Assembly: GCF_030268885.1 (NCBI RefSeq) | Contig: NZ_BSSA01000004.1 | Location: 62,001-126,000 of the forward strand | Reading direction: 5' to 3' | DNA length: 64,000 nt | Origin: Kitasatospora phosalacinea | GTDB lineage: Bacteria; Actinomycetota; Actinomycetes; Streptomycetales; Streptomycetaceae | In this document: in pieces, positions 24,111 to 31,759 of the stretch | Layout: every line of letters begins with the position of its first letter | How positions within the stretch are numbered: the first letter of the stretch is position 1 | The notes under the pieces: generated by a model | What the model saw: only the letters and a program-made list of their open reading frames with translations | Database searches by the model: none | What the model was told of the DNA's origin: nothing | Program-made: the position numbers and the translations under genes

Positions 24111-24865
24111 TGGGCCGGGCGGATCTCCACGCCGGAGGCGGCGAGGCGGTCGAGGGTGGGGTGGTCGGGGGCCGCGTCGGTGATCAGGCCCGCGATGCGG
24201 TCCCAGGGCAGGACCCGGAACGGGGAGGCGGCGCCGATCTTCTCGGCCGAGGCGAGGATCCAGGTCTCGGCGGCGCGGGCGGCCAGGGCGCGCTTCATCG
24301 CGGCCTCGTCGGCGTCGCCGGTGGTGAGCCCCGCATCGGGGTGGACCCCGGTGACGCCGAGCAGGCAGAGGTCGGCGGAGACGTTCTGGGCGGCCTCGAC
24401 GGCGGCGGCGCCGCAGGCGACCGCGGAGTGCTTGAACACCCGGCCGCCGAGCAGGAACAGTTCGGCCCGGGGGTGTTCGAGCAGGGCGGCGACGACCGTC
24501 GGGCTGTGCGTGATCACGGTGCAGTCGAGGTCAGGCGGGAGCAGCCCGGCGACGGCGAGCGCGGTGGTGCCGCCGTCCAGGATCAGCGTACTGCCGGGGC
24601 GGACCAGGTCGACGGCCGCGGCGGCGACCCTGCGTTTGCCGTCGGGCTTCACCGACTGCCGTTCGGCGTAGCCCGCCATCGCGGGGGAGGCGGGCAGCGC
24701 CCCGCCGTAGACCCGCTGGCAGAGTCCTTCGGCGGCGAGGTCGCGCAGGTCGCGGCGGACGCTGTCCTCGGAGATGCCGAGTTCGGCGGCGACGTCCTTG
24801 GCCACCACCTTGCCCTCCCGGGCGAGCAGTCCGAGCAGGTGGTCGCGCCGTTCGGCAGCCAGCAT
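24107..24865 (-). CDS. DeoR/GlpR family regulator
   Basis: 252 residues from ATG 24865, with GGAG 9 bases upstream. Winged-helix HTH at about 1-57 (VVAKDVAAELGISEDSVRRD), then the DeoRC sensor domain (about 75-230) with the ILDGGTTALA phosphate-sugar loop and the LGVTGVHPDAGLTT segment. Such regulators respond to phosphorylated sugars or nucleosides. It is divergent from the DUF4406-NUDIX pair across only about 50 bp and probably regulates it. Confidence 0.92.
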   Translation of the reverse strand: MLAAERRDHLLGLLAREGKVVAKDVAAELGISEDSVRRDLRDLAAEGLCQRVYGGALPASPAMAGYAERQSVKPDGKRRVAAAAVDLVRPGSTLILDGGTTALAVAGLLPPDLDCTVITHSPTVVAALLEHPRAELFLLGGRVFKHSAVACGAAAVEAAQNVSADLCLLGVTGVHPDAGLTTGDADEAAMKRALAARAAETWILASAEKIGAASPFRVLPWDRIAGLITDAAPDHPTLDRLAASGVEIRPAH

Positions 24866-24914
24866 CCTCGTTCTCTCCTGTTCTTTCACGTTTCTGCATG
24901 TATGGTAGCGCCCC

Positions 24915-25325
24915 ATGACCGCAACCGCAGCAGCCCACCCCGTCCCCGACTCCCCCCTGCTCGTCCTGATCGCCGGGCCGTACCGCTCCGGCACCGGCGG
25001 CGACCCGGCGGCGATGGCCGCCAACCTGGCCCGGCTGGAGGCCGCCGCCTGGCCGGTCTTCGCCGCCGGGCACCTGCCCGTGATCGGCGAGTGGATCGCC
25101 CTGCCGGTGCTCCGCTCGGCCGGGGCGGGCCCGACCGACCCGCTGGCCGAGCAGGTGCTGTACCCGACCGCGGCCCGGCTGCTGGCCCGCTGCGACGCGG
25201 TGCTGCGCCTGCCCGGCGAGTCCACCGGCGCGGACCTGGACGTCGCCACCGCCCGCCGCCGCGGCCTGCCGGTCTACCACGACGTCTCCGAACTCCCGCG
25301 CCGCGCCCGCCGGGAGGACGCGTGA
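24915..25325 (+). CDS. DUF4406/nucleoside 2-deoxyribosyltransferase-like protein
   Basis: 136 residues. LIAGPYRSG at about 18 and a buried Asp/Glu set (GEWIALP; LPGESTGADLDVA at about 100-112) match the nucleoside 2-deoxyribosyltransferase-like fold. The GPY start and the E-S-x-G-A segment are the family's ribose-binding features. Its stop is nested in the GTGA start of the NUDIX gene, so the two products are made together. It may cleave or move a base-sugar bond in a nucleotide (inference). Confidence 0.75.
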   Translation: MTATAAAHPVPDSPLLVLIAGPYRSGTGGDPAAMAANLARLEAAAWPVFAAGHLPVIGEWIALPVLRSAGAGPTDPLAEQVLYPTAARLLARCDAVLRLPGESTGADLDVATARRRGLPVYHDVSELPRRARREDA

Positions 25326-26020
25326 ACGCCCGCCCGGAGACCGGTCCCCGCCCGGGGGTCGACCTCCCCGACCACCGCGGCCGCACCGGCCTGGACCGCG
25401 CCGGACGCGACCTGCACCGCAACCCCGACGTGCGGGTGCGCGAGGTCGAACTCACCTCGCAGGGCTGGCACGTGCTGCGCCGCACCACCTTCGACTACCG
25501 CCGCCGCGACGGCCGGTGGACCACCCAGCAGCGCGAGACCTACGACCGGGGCAACGGCGCGGCGGTCCTGCCGTACGACACCGCGCGCGGCACCGTCCTG
25601 CTGACCCGCCAGTTCCGGTACCCCGCCTACGTCAACGGGCACCCCGACGGGATGCTGATCGAGGCGGCGGCCGGGCTGCTGGACGCCGACGACCCGGTCT
25701 CCGCGGTGCGCCGCGAGAGCCTGGAGGAACTGGGCGTGGAGCTCGGCCCGTTGACGCACGTGCTGGACGCGTACATGAGCCCGGGCTCGGTCACCGAACG
25801 GCTGCACTGCTACGCCGCGCCCTACCGCCCCGCCGACCGGACCGGACGCGGCGGCGGTCTGGAGGAGGACGGCGAGGACATCGAGGTGCTCGAACTGCCC
25901 TTCGCCCGGGCGCTGGCGATGACCCGGGACGGCCGGATCACCGACGGCAAGACCGTGCTGCTGCTGCAGTGGGCCGCGCTGGACGGGCCGTTCGCCGCCC
26001 GGGCCGCGCGAACCGCCTAG
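25322..26020 (+). CDS. NUDIX hydrolase, NudK/GDP-sugar pyrophosphatase-like
   Basis: 232 residues from GTG 25322. The fold has an N-terminal beta domain (TFDYRRRDG), then the NUDIX helix GLLDADDPVSAVRRESLEEL, and then MSPGSVTERLHCYAA. The one-residue-shorter NUDIX box and the SPGSVTE loop are shared with NudK, which hydrolyses GDP-mannose and related sugar nucleotides; ADP-ribose pyrophosphatase is the alternative. It is translationally coupled to the DUF4406 gene and lies opposite a DeoR regulator, implying one pathway of nucleotide or nucleotide-sugar breakdown. Confidence 0.85.
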   Translation: MNARPETGPRPGVDLPDHRGRTGLDRAGRDLHRNPDVRVREVELTSQGWHVLRRTTFDYRRRDGRWTTQQRETYDRGNGAAVLPYDTARGTVLLTRQFRYPAYVNGHPDGMLIEAAAGLLDADDPVSAVRRESLEELGVELGPLTHVLDAYMSPGSVTERLHCYAAPYRPADRTGRGGGLEEDGEDIEVLELPFARALAMTRDGRITDGKTVLLLQWAALDGPFAARAARTA

Positions 26021-26122
26021 ACGGCACGGTCTGCTCGGTCTGCACGATCTGCCCGGTCCGCCCGGTCCGCACGGTCCACTCAGGAACGTGCAAGAACGTG
26101 CAACCGGGCGGGGCGGGTCGGC

Positions 26123-26683
26123 TCAGAGCTGGGTGGGGCCGCCGTGCCGGGCGAAGAACTCCTCGGCGAACAGCGCGAACAGCACCACGTCGCGGTGGCG
26201 GCCCGCGACGAAGAAGTGCCGCCGCAGGCGGCCCTCCTCGGTGAAGCCGAGCTGTCGCTGCAGGGCCAGCGAGGGCTCGTTGTGGGCGAACACCCGGGCG
26301 GTGGCCTTGTGGTAGCGGCGCTCCTCGAACTGGTGCCGCAGCAGCAGCGACACCGCCTCGGCCGCGTAGCCGCGGCGGCGGTGCTCGGCGCCGACGGTGA
26401 TGCCGTACTCGAACAGGCCGCTACGGCCGTCCGCCCGGTGCACGCCGGTCGCGCCGACGGCGGCGCCGTCGGCCAGCGCCTCGATGACCAACTGGTAGGT
26501 GTCGGCCGTCGGGTCCGCGGCGGCCTTCTCCCGGGCGAGGGCCGCCCACCCCTCGGCGGAGCGCGGCGGGTCGAGCGCGTCACCGAGCCGTTCCTCCTGC
26601 ACGGAGAGCCGGGCGAGCAGCGGCCCGTCCTCCGGCTCGACCGCGCGCAGGCGCACCCGTTCACCCGTCCAGTAGCTCGTCAT
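26123..26683 (-). CDS. GNAT acetyltransferase, RimJ/RimL-like
   Basis: 186 residues from ATG 26683. RLRAVEPEDGPLLARL opens the fold; the acetyl-CoA loop is AEHRRRGYAAEAV, followed by NEPSLALQRQLGFTEEGRLR, the classic RimJ/RimL signature. It acetylates an amine on a protein N-terminus or small molecule; the substrate is unknown. The gap after the NUDIX gene (26021-26122) is filled with imperfect repeats of CGGTCTG/CGGTCCG and a doubled AACGTGCAA. Confidence 0.9.
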   Translation of the reverse strand: MTSYWTGERVRLRAVEPEDGPLLARLSVQEERLGDALDPPRSAEGWAALAREKAAADPTADTYQLVIEALADGAAVGATGVHRADGRSGLFEYGITVGAEHRRRGYAAEAVSLLLRHQFEERRYHKATARVFAHNEPSLALQRQLGFTEEGRLRRHFFVAGRHRDVVLFALFAEEFFARHGGPTQL

Positions 26684-26763
26684 GCGATCTTCGTACCACA
26701 ACCACCCCGGTCGCGAAGGGGATTGCGCGCCCCCGCACCGAATCACCGAACCACCGGACCGCC

Positions 26764-26785
26764 AGTCCGCCGGGCCCGGCGGACT
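26764..26785 (-). terminator. Palindromic hairpin after the small membrane-protein gene
   Basis: A perfect 22-bp palindrome (11-bp halves meeting at GGGCCC), 6 bp past the stop of the minus-strand gene that ends at 26792. Confidence 0.5.
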
Positions 26786-26791
26786 CCCGCT

Positions 26792-27376
26792 TCAGGAGCC
26801 CTTGACGAGGAGGAACAGCGCCGCGCCGAGCAGGACCGCGCCCAGGACGGCGGACAGCGCCCCGCGCCACGGGACCTTCGGCTCGTGCACCCGGGTGTTC
26901 TCCGGCGCGGTGTCCAGCGGCGCCCCGGCCCCGTCCGGGCAGCGTCCCGGCACCTCGACCCGCCAGGGGCGTTCCGGGTCGTAGGAGACGTCCAGCGTCC
27001 GTCCGGCGGCGAACTCCTGCAGGTGCATCACGTTGACCCGGGCCCGGCCGTCCACCCGGTACGCGGGGCGCCCCTCGGGCGCGACCGTCAGGTCGAGTTG
27101 GACGGTGTGGTCGGGCCCCTCCCCCGTCGCCCGGGACTTCTCGATCCGGGCGAACGCCGGTGCGAGCGGGCCCTTCAGGTGCATCCCGGCGAGGCGGCGG
27201 CGGCCGGCGTACGTCAGGGCGACGGCGAGCAGGGCGGTCCAGGGGGTGAGGTTCACCGCGACCACGAACTGCGCGATCGCCCCGGGATCGTCCTCCCCCA
27301 ACCGGGCCGCCCCCTGCACCACCGCCCCCAACTCGCCGCCCACGACGGCGAACAGCAGCAATCCGACCCAGAACAT
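26792..27376 (-). CDS. Membrane protein of unknown function, DUF3592-like
   Basis: 194 residues from ATG 27376, preferred over GTG 27403 because GGAG lies 6 bases before the ATG. Two hydrophobic helices at the N-terminus (about 2-22 and 41-58), an extracytoplasmic beta-rich middle (GRARVNVMHLQEFAAGRTL, then VSYDPERPWRVEVPG), and one C-terminal helix. The DVSYDPERP segment resembles the DUF3592 family, whose function is unknown. Confidence 0.7.
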   Translation of the reverse strand: MFWVGLLLFAVVGGELGAVVQGAARLGEDDPGAIAQFVVAVNLTPWTALLAVALTYAGRRRLAGMHLKGPLAPAFARIEKSRATGEGPDHTVQLDLTVAPEGRPAYRVDGRARVNVMHLQEFAAGRTLDVSYDPERPWRVEVPGRCPDGAGAPLDTAPENTRVHEPKVPWRGALSAVLGAVLLGAALFLLVKGS

Positions 27377-27503
27377 CCCCCGCTCCTTCTCCTCGGCGCC
27401 CACACTCTAGGGAACCGGGGCGACCCGCCCCCGACGGCCCTGTGACATCCCGGGCGCCGAACCGCGTCTGAAGGGTGACAGGGTACGCATCCTCGGGGGA
27501 ACG

Positions 27504-28046
27504 GTGATCGTGGCATCAGCAGCAGCGCGCGGAGCGGACGCGGAGTACGCGGAGTTCGCCGCCAACCGGTCCGGCCATCTCTACCGCTCCGCCTGCCTGT
27601 TGACCGGCGGGGACACCCACCTCGCGGAGGACCTGGTCCAGGAGACGCTGAGCCGGATGTACGCGGTGTGGCGGCGGCCCGGCCGGTTCTTCTCCGGGCG
27701 GGCGATCGAGAACCCGGCCGGGTACGCGCAGGGGGTGCTGTACCGGCAGTTCATCAGCCACCACCGGCGGCGCAGCGCGGGCGAGCGGCCGATCGCGGAG
27801 GTCCCGGACCGGCCGGGGCCGGAGGAGGACGGCACGCTGCGGGTGACCCTGCTGGAGGCGCTGGCCGCGCTCCCGCCGCGGGACCGGGCGGTGCTGGTGC
27901 TGCGCTACTGGGAGGACGTCAGCGTCGAGGAGACCGCGACGATCCTGCGCTGCGGTTCGGGCGCGGTGCGCACCCGGACCTCGCGGGCGCTGGTCCGGCT
28001 CCGGGCGCTGCTCGGCGACGGCCTCACCGACCTCGCCCGGCCCTGA
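27504..28046 (+). CDS. ECF sigma factor, SigE-family type
   Basis: 180 residues from GTG 27504. Region 2 has YRSACLLTGGDTHLAEDLVQETLSRMY, and region 4 has LPPRDRAVLVLRYWEDVSVEETATIL followed by the recognition helix (GSGAVRTRTSRAL). It lacks the extra C-terminal domain of ECF41-like sigmas. It should direct RNA polymerase to its own small regulon. It precedes, by 59 bp, a membrane protein gene that may encode its control partner. Confidence 0.9.
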   Translation: MIVASAAARGADAEYAEFAANRSGHLYRSACLLTGGDTHLAEDLVQETLSRMYAVWRRPGRFFSGRAIENPAGYAQGVLYRQFISHHRRRSAGERPIAEVPDRPGPEEDGTLRVTLLEALAALPPRDRAVLVLRYWEDVSVEETATILRCGSGAVRTRTSRALVRLRALLGDGLTDLARP

Positions 28047-28105
28047 CCCGACGGACCCGCACGCTCCTCCTCCCCCACTCCACCCAGCAGAGACGGTGAT
28101 GACGC

Positions 28106-29443
28106 ATGTCCGCACGGTTCGACCACGACGACGCGCACGGCCGCGCACCCGGCGACGCCCGGGGCCGCGGCCCCGGACAGGACGCCGAACGGGAAACCGG
28201 ACAGGACGCCGGACGGGACGCCGGACGGGACGCCGGGCGCGGAAGCGAGGAGGGCCTGGTGCGGGCCTTCCGCGCGACCGGCGAGCAGTTCCTCGCCGAC
28301 ACCCCCCGGCTGGTCGAGGCCGGGGCCGCCCGGGGTCGTCGGCGTCGGCGCGGGCAGCTCTCCCTGGTGTCGGGGGCGGCCGCGCTGGTGCTGGCGGTGG
28401 GCGCGCTCACCGCGGTCGCGCAGTCGGACGGGCGCCCCGCGCCGGCCGTCGGCCCGGCCGCGTCCGGTACCGCCCCGGTGCCGCCCTCGGCCGGGGCGTC
28501 CGGGGCGTCCGGGGGGTCGGCGGCGGACGCGGCGCTGCCGGAGGAGCTGCACACGGTGTCGGTGGTGGGCCGGCTGCTGCCGCCGGGGGTGCGGATCCTC
28601 TCCTCGTCCGGTTCGACGCACGGGCCGGGCACCGTCCCGGCCGGCGAGGCCACGGCGTACCTGCTGGTGGACAACGGGCACGGCCGGAGCGGGCTGACGG
28701 TGTCGGTCACCGACACCAGGTGGGCGGAGCGCGCGGGCGGTTGCCCCACCGGGCAGGTCGCGGGCCGGGAGTGCCACCAGGTGCCCGACGCCGACGGCGG
28801 CACGATGTTCGTCAACACCTGGCTCCCGCCCTCGTCCGGCGCCTCGGGCGGGCCGGCCTTCCGCGACGTGCGGCGGGAGGACCCGGGCGGGCTCCGGGTC
28901 GTCGTCCACTCCTCCGTCGAGGCCGCGCCCGACGGCGGTCCGGCGCCCGGTCCGGAGTCGCTGCTGACCCCGGAGCAGCTGACCGCCGTCGCCGCGTCCC
29001 CGGCCTGGCGCTCCGTGCGGGAGGCGCTGGTCCAGGTGCCGGCGGACACCCGCGCGCCGGACGTCAGGCTGACCGACCTGGTGCCGGCCGGCCTGAAGGT
29101 CGGGAGCTACTCGGGCACCTGGTCCGAGCAGCTGGTGGTGCTCGTCGACGGCACCCGGGAGGTGAACCTGGTGGTGCAGGTCGCGAAGGCCGACCAGGTG
29201 ACGCGCAGCTGGTTCGCGCAGGCGCCGGTGCGCCCCGACGGCAGCCGGGTCCGCGCGGCGGCCGACCGTCCCGTCCCGGACGCGCAGGGTGCGACCGAGA
29301 CGGTGGTGGCGGTGCTGCGGCCGGACGGCCTGCTGCTGCGCGCCACCGCGTTCTGCCCGGCGGGCCACGACGTCCTGCTGACCCGGGAGCAGGTGGAGGC
29401 GGTGGCGCTGTCGCCGACCTGGTCGGCGCTGGACGCGCGCTGA
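28106..29443 (+). CDS. Single-pass membrane protein, possible partner of the ECF sigma factor
   Basis: 445 residues, function unknown. The N-terminus has a short Gly/Asp/Arg repeat (GQDAGRDAGRDAGRG near 32-46, coded by 12-bp repeats), a helix-rich cytoplasmic part (about 47-80), one TM (about 85-105), and a large outer domain. In the outer domain, two related segments carry Cys-x-H/AG motifs and a repeated LTPEQLTAVAASPAWRSV / LTREQVEAVALSPTWSAL ending. No zinc anti-sigma motif (HxxxCxxC) is seen, so the anti-sigma role is inference from gene order only. Confidence 0.7.
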   Translation: MSARFDHDDAHGRAPGDARGRGPGQDAERETGQDAGRDAGRDAGRGSEEGLVRAFRATGEQFLADTPRLVEAGAARGRRRRRGQLSLVSGAAALVLAVGALTAVAQSDGRPAPAVGPAASGTAPVPPSAGASGASGGSAADAALPEELHTVSVVGRLLPPGVRILSSSGSTHGPGTVPAGEATAYLLVDNGHGRSGLTVSVTDTRWAERAGGCPTGQVAGRECHQVPDADGGTMFVNTWLPPSSGASGGPAFRDVRREDPGGLRVVVHSSVEAAPDGGPAPGPESLLTPEQLTAVAASPAWRSVREALVQVPADTRAPDVRLTDLVPAGLKVGSYSGTWSEQLVVLVDGTREVNLVVQVAKADQVTRSWFAQAPVRPDGSRVRAAADRPVPDAQGATETVVAVLRPDGLLLRATAFCPAGHDVLLTREQVEAVALSPTWSALDAR

Positions 29444-29453
29444 CGGCCCGGGG

Positions 29454-30782
29454 TCAGTAGCGGTAGCGGACGGCCTCGACGAGTTGCTCGTCGCTCAGCC
29501 CGGCGAAGCGGGCGATCTCGGCCTCCCGGACGTCGATGACGGCCCGCCAGAGCGGTTCGCCCAGGGCGGCGCGCAGCACCTCGGACTTGCGCAGGGCGTC
29601 GACGGCCTGGTCGAGGGTGGCGGGGAGGCGTTCGGCGGCGCCGCCGGGGACGTCGGGGTCGCCGGGGTCGCCGGTGGTCTCGGGGGGCAGGTGGAGGGCG
29701 TGGCCGAGGCCGGCCAGGCCGGCGGCGAGGACGCCGCCGACGGCGAGGTAGGGGTTGGCGGCGGCGTCGAAGCACTTGACCTCGGCGTTGGCCTGCTCGG
29801 GCGCGGAGCCGGTGATCAGGCGGAGCGCGGCCTCCCGGTTCTCCAGGCCCCAGCAGCGGTACGGCCCGGACCAGCGGCCGGGGGCCAGCCGCAGGTAGCT
29901 GGCGACGGACGGGGCGCCGAGGGCGAGCAGGGCGGGCAGTTCGGCGAGCACCCCGGCCAGGAAGGCCTCGGCCTCCCGGGTGAGGCCGTGCGGTCCGGTG
30001 CCGCCGTGGCCGAGGTTGCGGCCGTCGCGCCAGAGGCTGAGGTGCAGGTGGCCGCCGTTGCCGACGCCGCCGGGGGCGGTGACGGGGGCGAAGCTGGCGC
30101 GCAGTCCGTGGCGCAGCGAGACGGCCTGGACGGTGTGCCGCACCAGCAGGGCGGTGTCGGCGGCCTCGACCGGGCCGGTGGGGGCGAGGGAGAGTTCGTA
30201 CTGGCCCTCGGTGTACTCGGGGTGGAGCTGGAGGACGGTGAGTTCCTGTTCGCGCAGGGCGCGCAGCAGGTCGCGCAGGTAGTCGCTGTTGCCGATCAGG
30301 CGGCGCATGCCGTAGGCGGGGCCCCCTTCGCCGCCGTCGACGATCCACTCCACCTCGATGCCGGCCCGGACGGTCAGGCCGCGGTCGGCGAGCGCGTCGG
30401 CGGTGCGGCGGGCGAAGCCGCGCTGGCAGCCGGGGTGGGGGTCGCCGTGCTGGGTCCAGCGGTCGCCGGGGGCCCAGGCCCAGCCGGGTTGGGCGGCGAG
30501 GCGGTGCAGGCCGGTGAGGTCGGGGACGAGACGCAGGTCGCCGGTGGGGCCGCCGGAGGGGGCGAGCGAGTCGTCGACCAGGAAGGCGTCGAAGCAGGGG
30601 GCGGCGCCGACGCCCCAGCGGGCGGCGGGTTCGAGGGCGCGGACGGGGACGGTCTTGACCCGGGTGACGCCGGCGTTGTCGACCCAGCTGACGATCACTC
30701 CGTCGACGCCCTCGGCCTCGATCCGGGTGGCGGCCACCCGGGCCTCGGCGGCGCGGTCGGCGCGTGGCTTGGCGGTGCTCAT
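29454..30782 (-). CDS. Glutamine synthetase-like ligase (GlnA paralogue)
   Basis: 442 residues from ATG 30782 (AGGA 7 bases upstream). The beta-grasp N-terminal domain runs to about 110 and the catalytic domain follows. Metal and ATP residues are recognisable: Glu in GIEVEWIV, PEYTEGQYELSLAP, GNGGHLHLSLW and NREAALRLITG. The adenylylation tyrosine loop of GlnA1 is absent. Actinomycete paralogues of this type gamma-glutamylate polyamines or ethanolamine rather than ammonia, which is a plausible role here. A CRP-type palindrome lies 76 bp upstream. True glutamine synthetase activity is unlikely but not excluded. Confidence 0.87.
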   Translation of the reverse strand: MSTAKPRADRAAEARVAATRIEAEGVDGVIVSWVDNAGVTRVKTVPVRALEPAARWGVGAAPCFDAFLVDDSLAPSGGPTGDLRLVPDLTGLHRLAAQPGWAWAPGDRWTQHGDPHPGCQRGFARRTADALADRGLTVRAGIEVEWIVDGGEGGPAYGMRRLIGNSDYLRDLLRALREQELTVLQLHPEYTEGQYELSLAPTGPVEAADTALLVRHTVQAVSLRHGLRASFAPVTAPGGVGNGGHLHLSLWRDGRNLGHGGTGPHGLTREAEAFLAGVLAELPALLALGAPSVASYLRLAPGRWSGPYRCWGLENREAALRLITGSAPEQANAEVKCFDAAANPYLAVGGVLAAGLAGLGHALHLPPETTGDPGDPDVPGGAAERLPATLDQAVDALRKSEVLRAALGEPLWRAVIDVREAEIARFAGLSDEQLVEAVRYRY

Positions 30783-30857
30783 GGGCCCATCCTGACCAGG
30801 GGTTCCGGGGCGTCCGGGGGAACGCGCCGGGAGGTCACCCGCCGGTGGCGGCGCGGA

Positions 30858-30873
30858 TGTGACGCAGGTCACA
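30858..30873. promoter_or_regulatory. CRP-type palindrome
   Basis: TGTGACGCAGGTCACA is a perfect 6-bp inverted repeat with a 4-bp spacer. It matches the Streptomyces Crp motif GTG-N6-GNCAC as well as the E. coli TGTGA-N6-TCACA consensus. It lies between the glutamine synthetase-like gene and the TetR gene, 76 bp from the former. Confidence 0.65.
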
Positions 30874-30890
30874 TGGAATGACGAAATTTC

Positions 30891-30907
30891 CGGGGAGCAG
30901 TTCCCCG
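30891..30907. promoter_or_regulatory. Palindromic operator, copy 1
   Basis: CGGGGA-GCAGT-TCCCCG, a 17-bp inverted repeat about 95 bp upstream of the TetR start. The same arms recur at 30932-30948. Confidence 0.7.
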
Positions 30908-30931
30908 TTTAGACATCTGTCCGCAACAAAA

Positions 30932-30948
30932 CGGGGAGACGATCCCCG
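30932..30948. promoter_or_regulatory. Palindromic operator, copy 2
   Basis: CGGGGA-GACGA-TCCCCG, with arms and spacer length identical to copy 1, starting 41 bp away (about four DNA turns, so both sites sit on one face). It ends 53 bp before the TetR start. Confidence 0.7.
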
Positions 30949-31001
30949 GTAGGACGCGGTAGAAACGACCGAGACCCCCCGCTGCTCGAAGGGAGCGCAC
31001 C

Positions 31002-31640
31002 ATGACCGTCACCACCGCCGCTCCCGTCCGGCGCGCGGACGCGGCCCGCAACCGGGCCCGGATCGTCGCCGCGGCCCGGGAGGCCTTCGTCGAGCACGGG
31101 GCGATGGCCTCGCTGGACGAGATCGCCCGCCGGGCCGGGGTCGGCAACGCCACGCTGTACCGGAACTTCGCCGACCGCCGGACCCTGATCCAGCAGGTCT
31201 CCATCGCCGTGATGGAGCGGATCGTGGCGCACGCGCACGCGGCCGCCGCGGAGGAGCCCGACTCCTTCGCCGCGTTCAGCCGCTTCGTGCACGCCTCGGC
31301 CGAGGAGCGGATCGGCGCGCTCTGCCCGCTGCTCTCCGACACGATCGACCACGAGGACCCCGAACTCGCCGAGGCCCGCGCCGAGATGAAGCAGGTCACC
31401 GAAAGCCTGATCGCCCGCGCCCAGGCCGACGGCCTGCTCCGCACCGACGTCGGAGCCGGCGACATCGTGGTCGCCATGGCCCAACTCACCCGACCGCTCC
31501 CCGGCTTCGGCTGCCTCGACCTGGACCCGCACGTCCGGCGTCACCTGCAGTTGCTGCTGGACGGCCTGCGGGCTCCCGCGCCGTCCACGCTGCCCGGCCG
31601 TGCCGCGACCCTGGAGGACCTCACGCCCCGCTCCGCCTGA
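31002..31640 (+). CDS. TetR family regulator of the adjacent MFS exporter
   Basis: 212 residues. The N-terminal HTH is SLDEIARRAGVGNATLYRNF (about 36-55). The C-terminal domain carries the Ala-rich ligand pocket common in TetR regulators of drug pumps. Two identical palindromes precede it, which fits autorepression. The MFS exporter follows after 119 bp on the same strand. Confidence 0.92.
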   Translation: MTVTTAAPVRRADAARNRARIVAAAREAFVEHGAMASLDEIARRAGVGNATLYRNFADRRTLIQQVSIAVMERIVAHAHAAAAEEPDSFAAFSRFVHASAEERIGALCPLLSDTIDHEDPELAEARAEMKQVTESLIARAQADGLLRTDVGAGDIVVAMAQLTRPLPGFGCLDLDPHVRRHLQLLLDGLRAPAPSTLPGRAATLEDLTPRSA

Positions 31641-31759
31641 CACCGCAAGGCACCCGGGGCGGCACGCGCCCCCACCAGACCTCACCGCGGGACGCCCCGC
31701 CACGGGCCGCGGTCCCGCACGCATTCCGTACGCTCTCGCACACACAAGTGGGTACCTCC

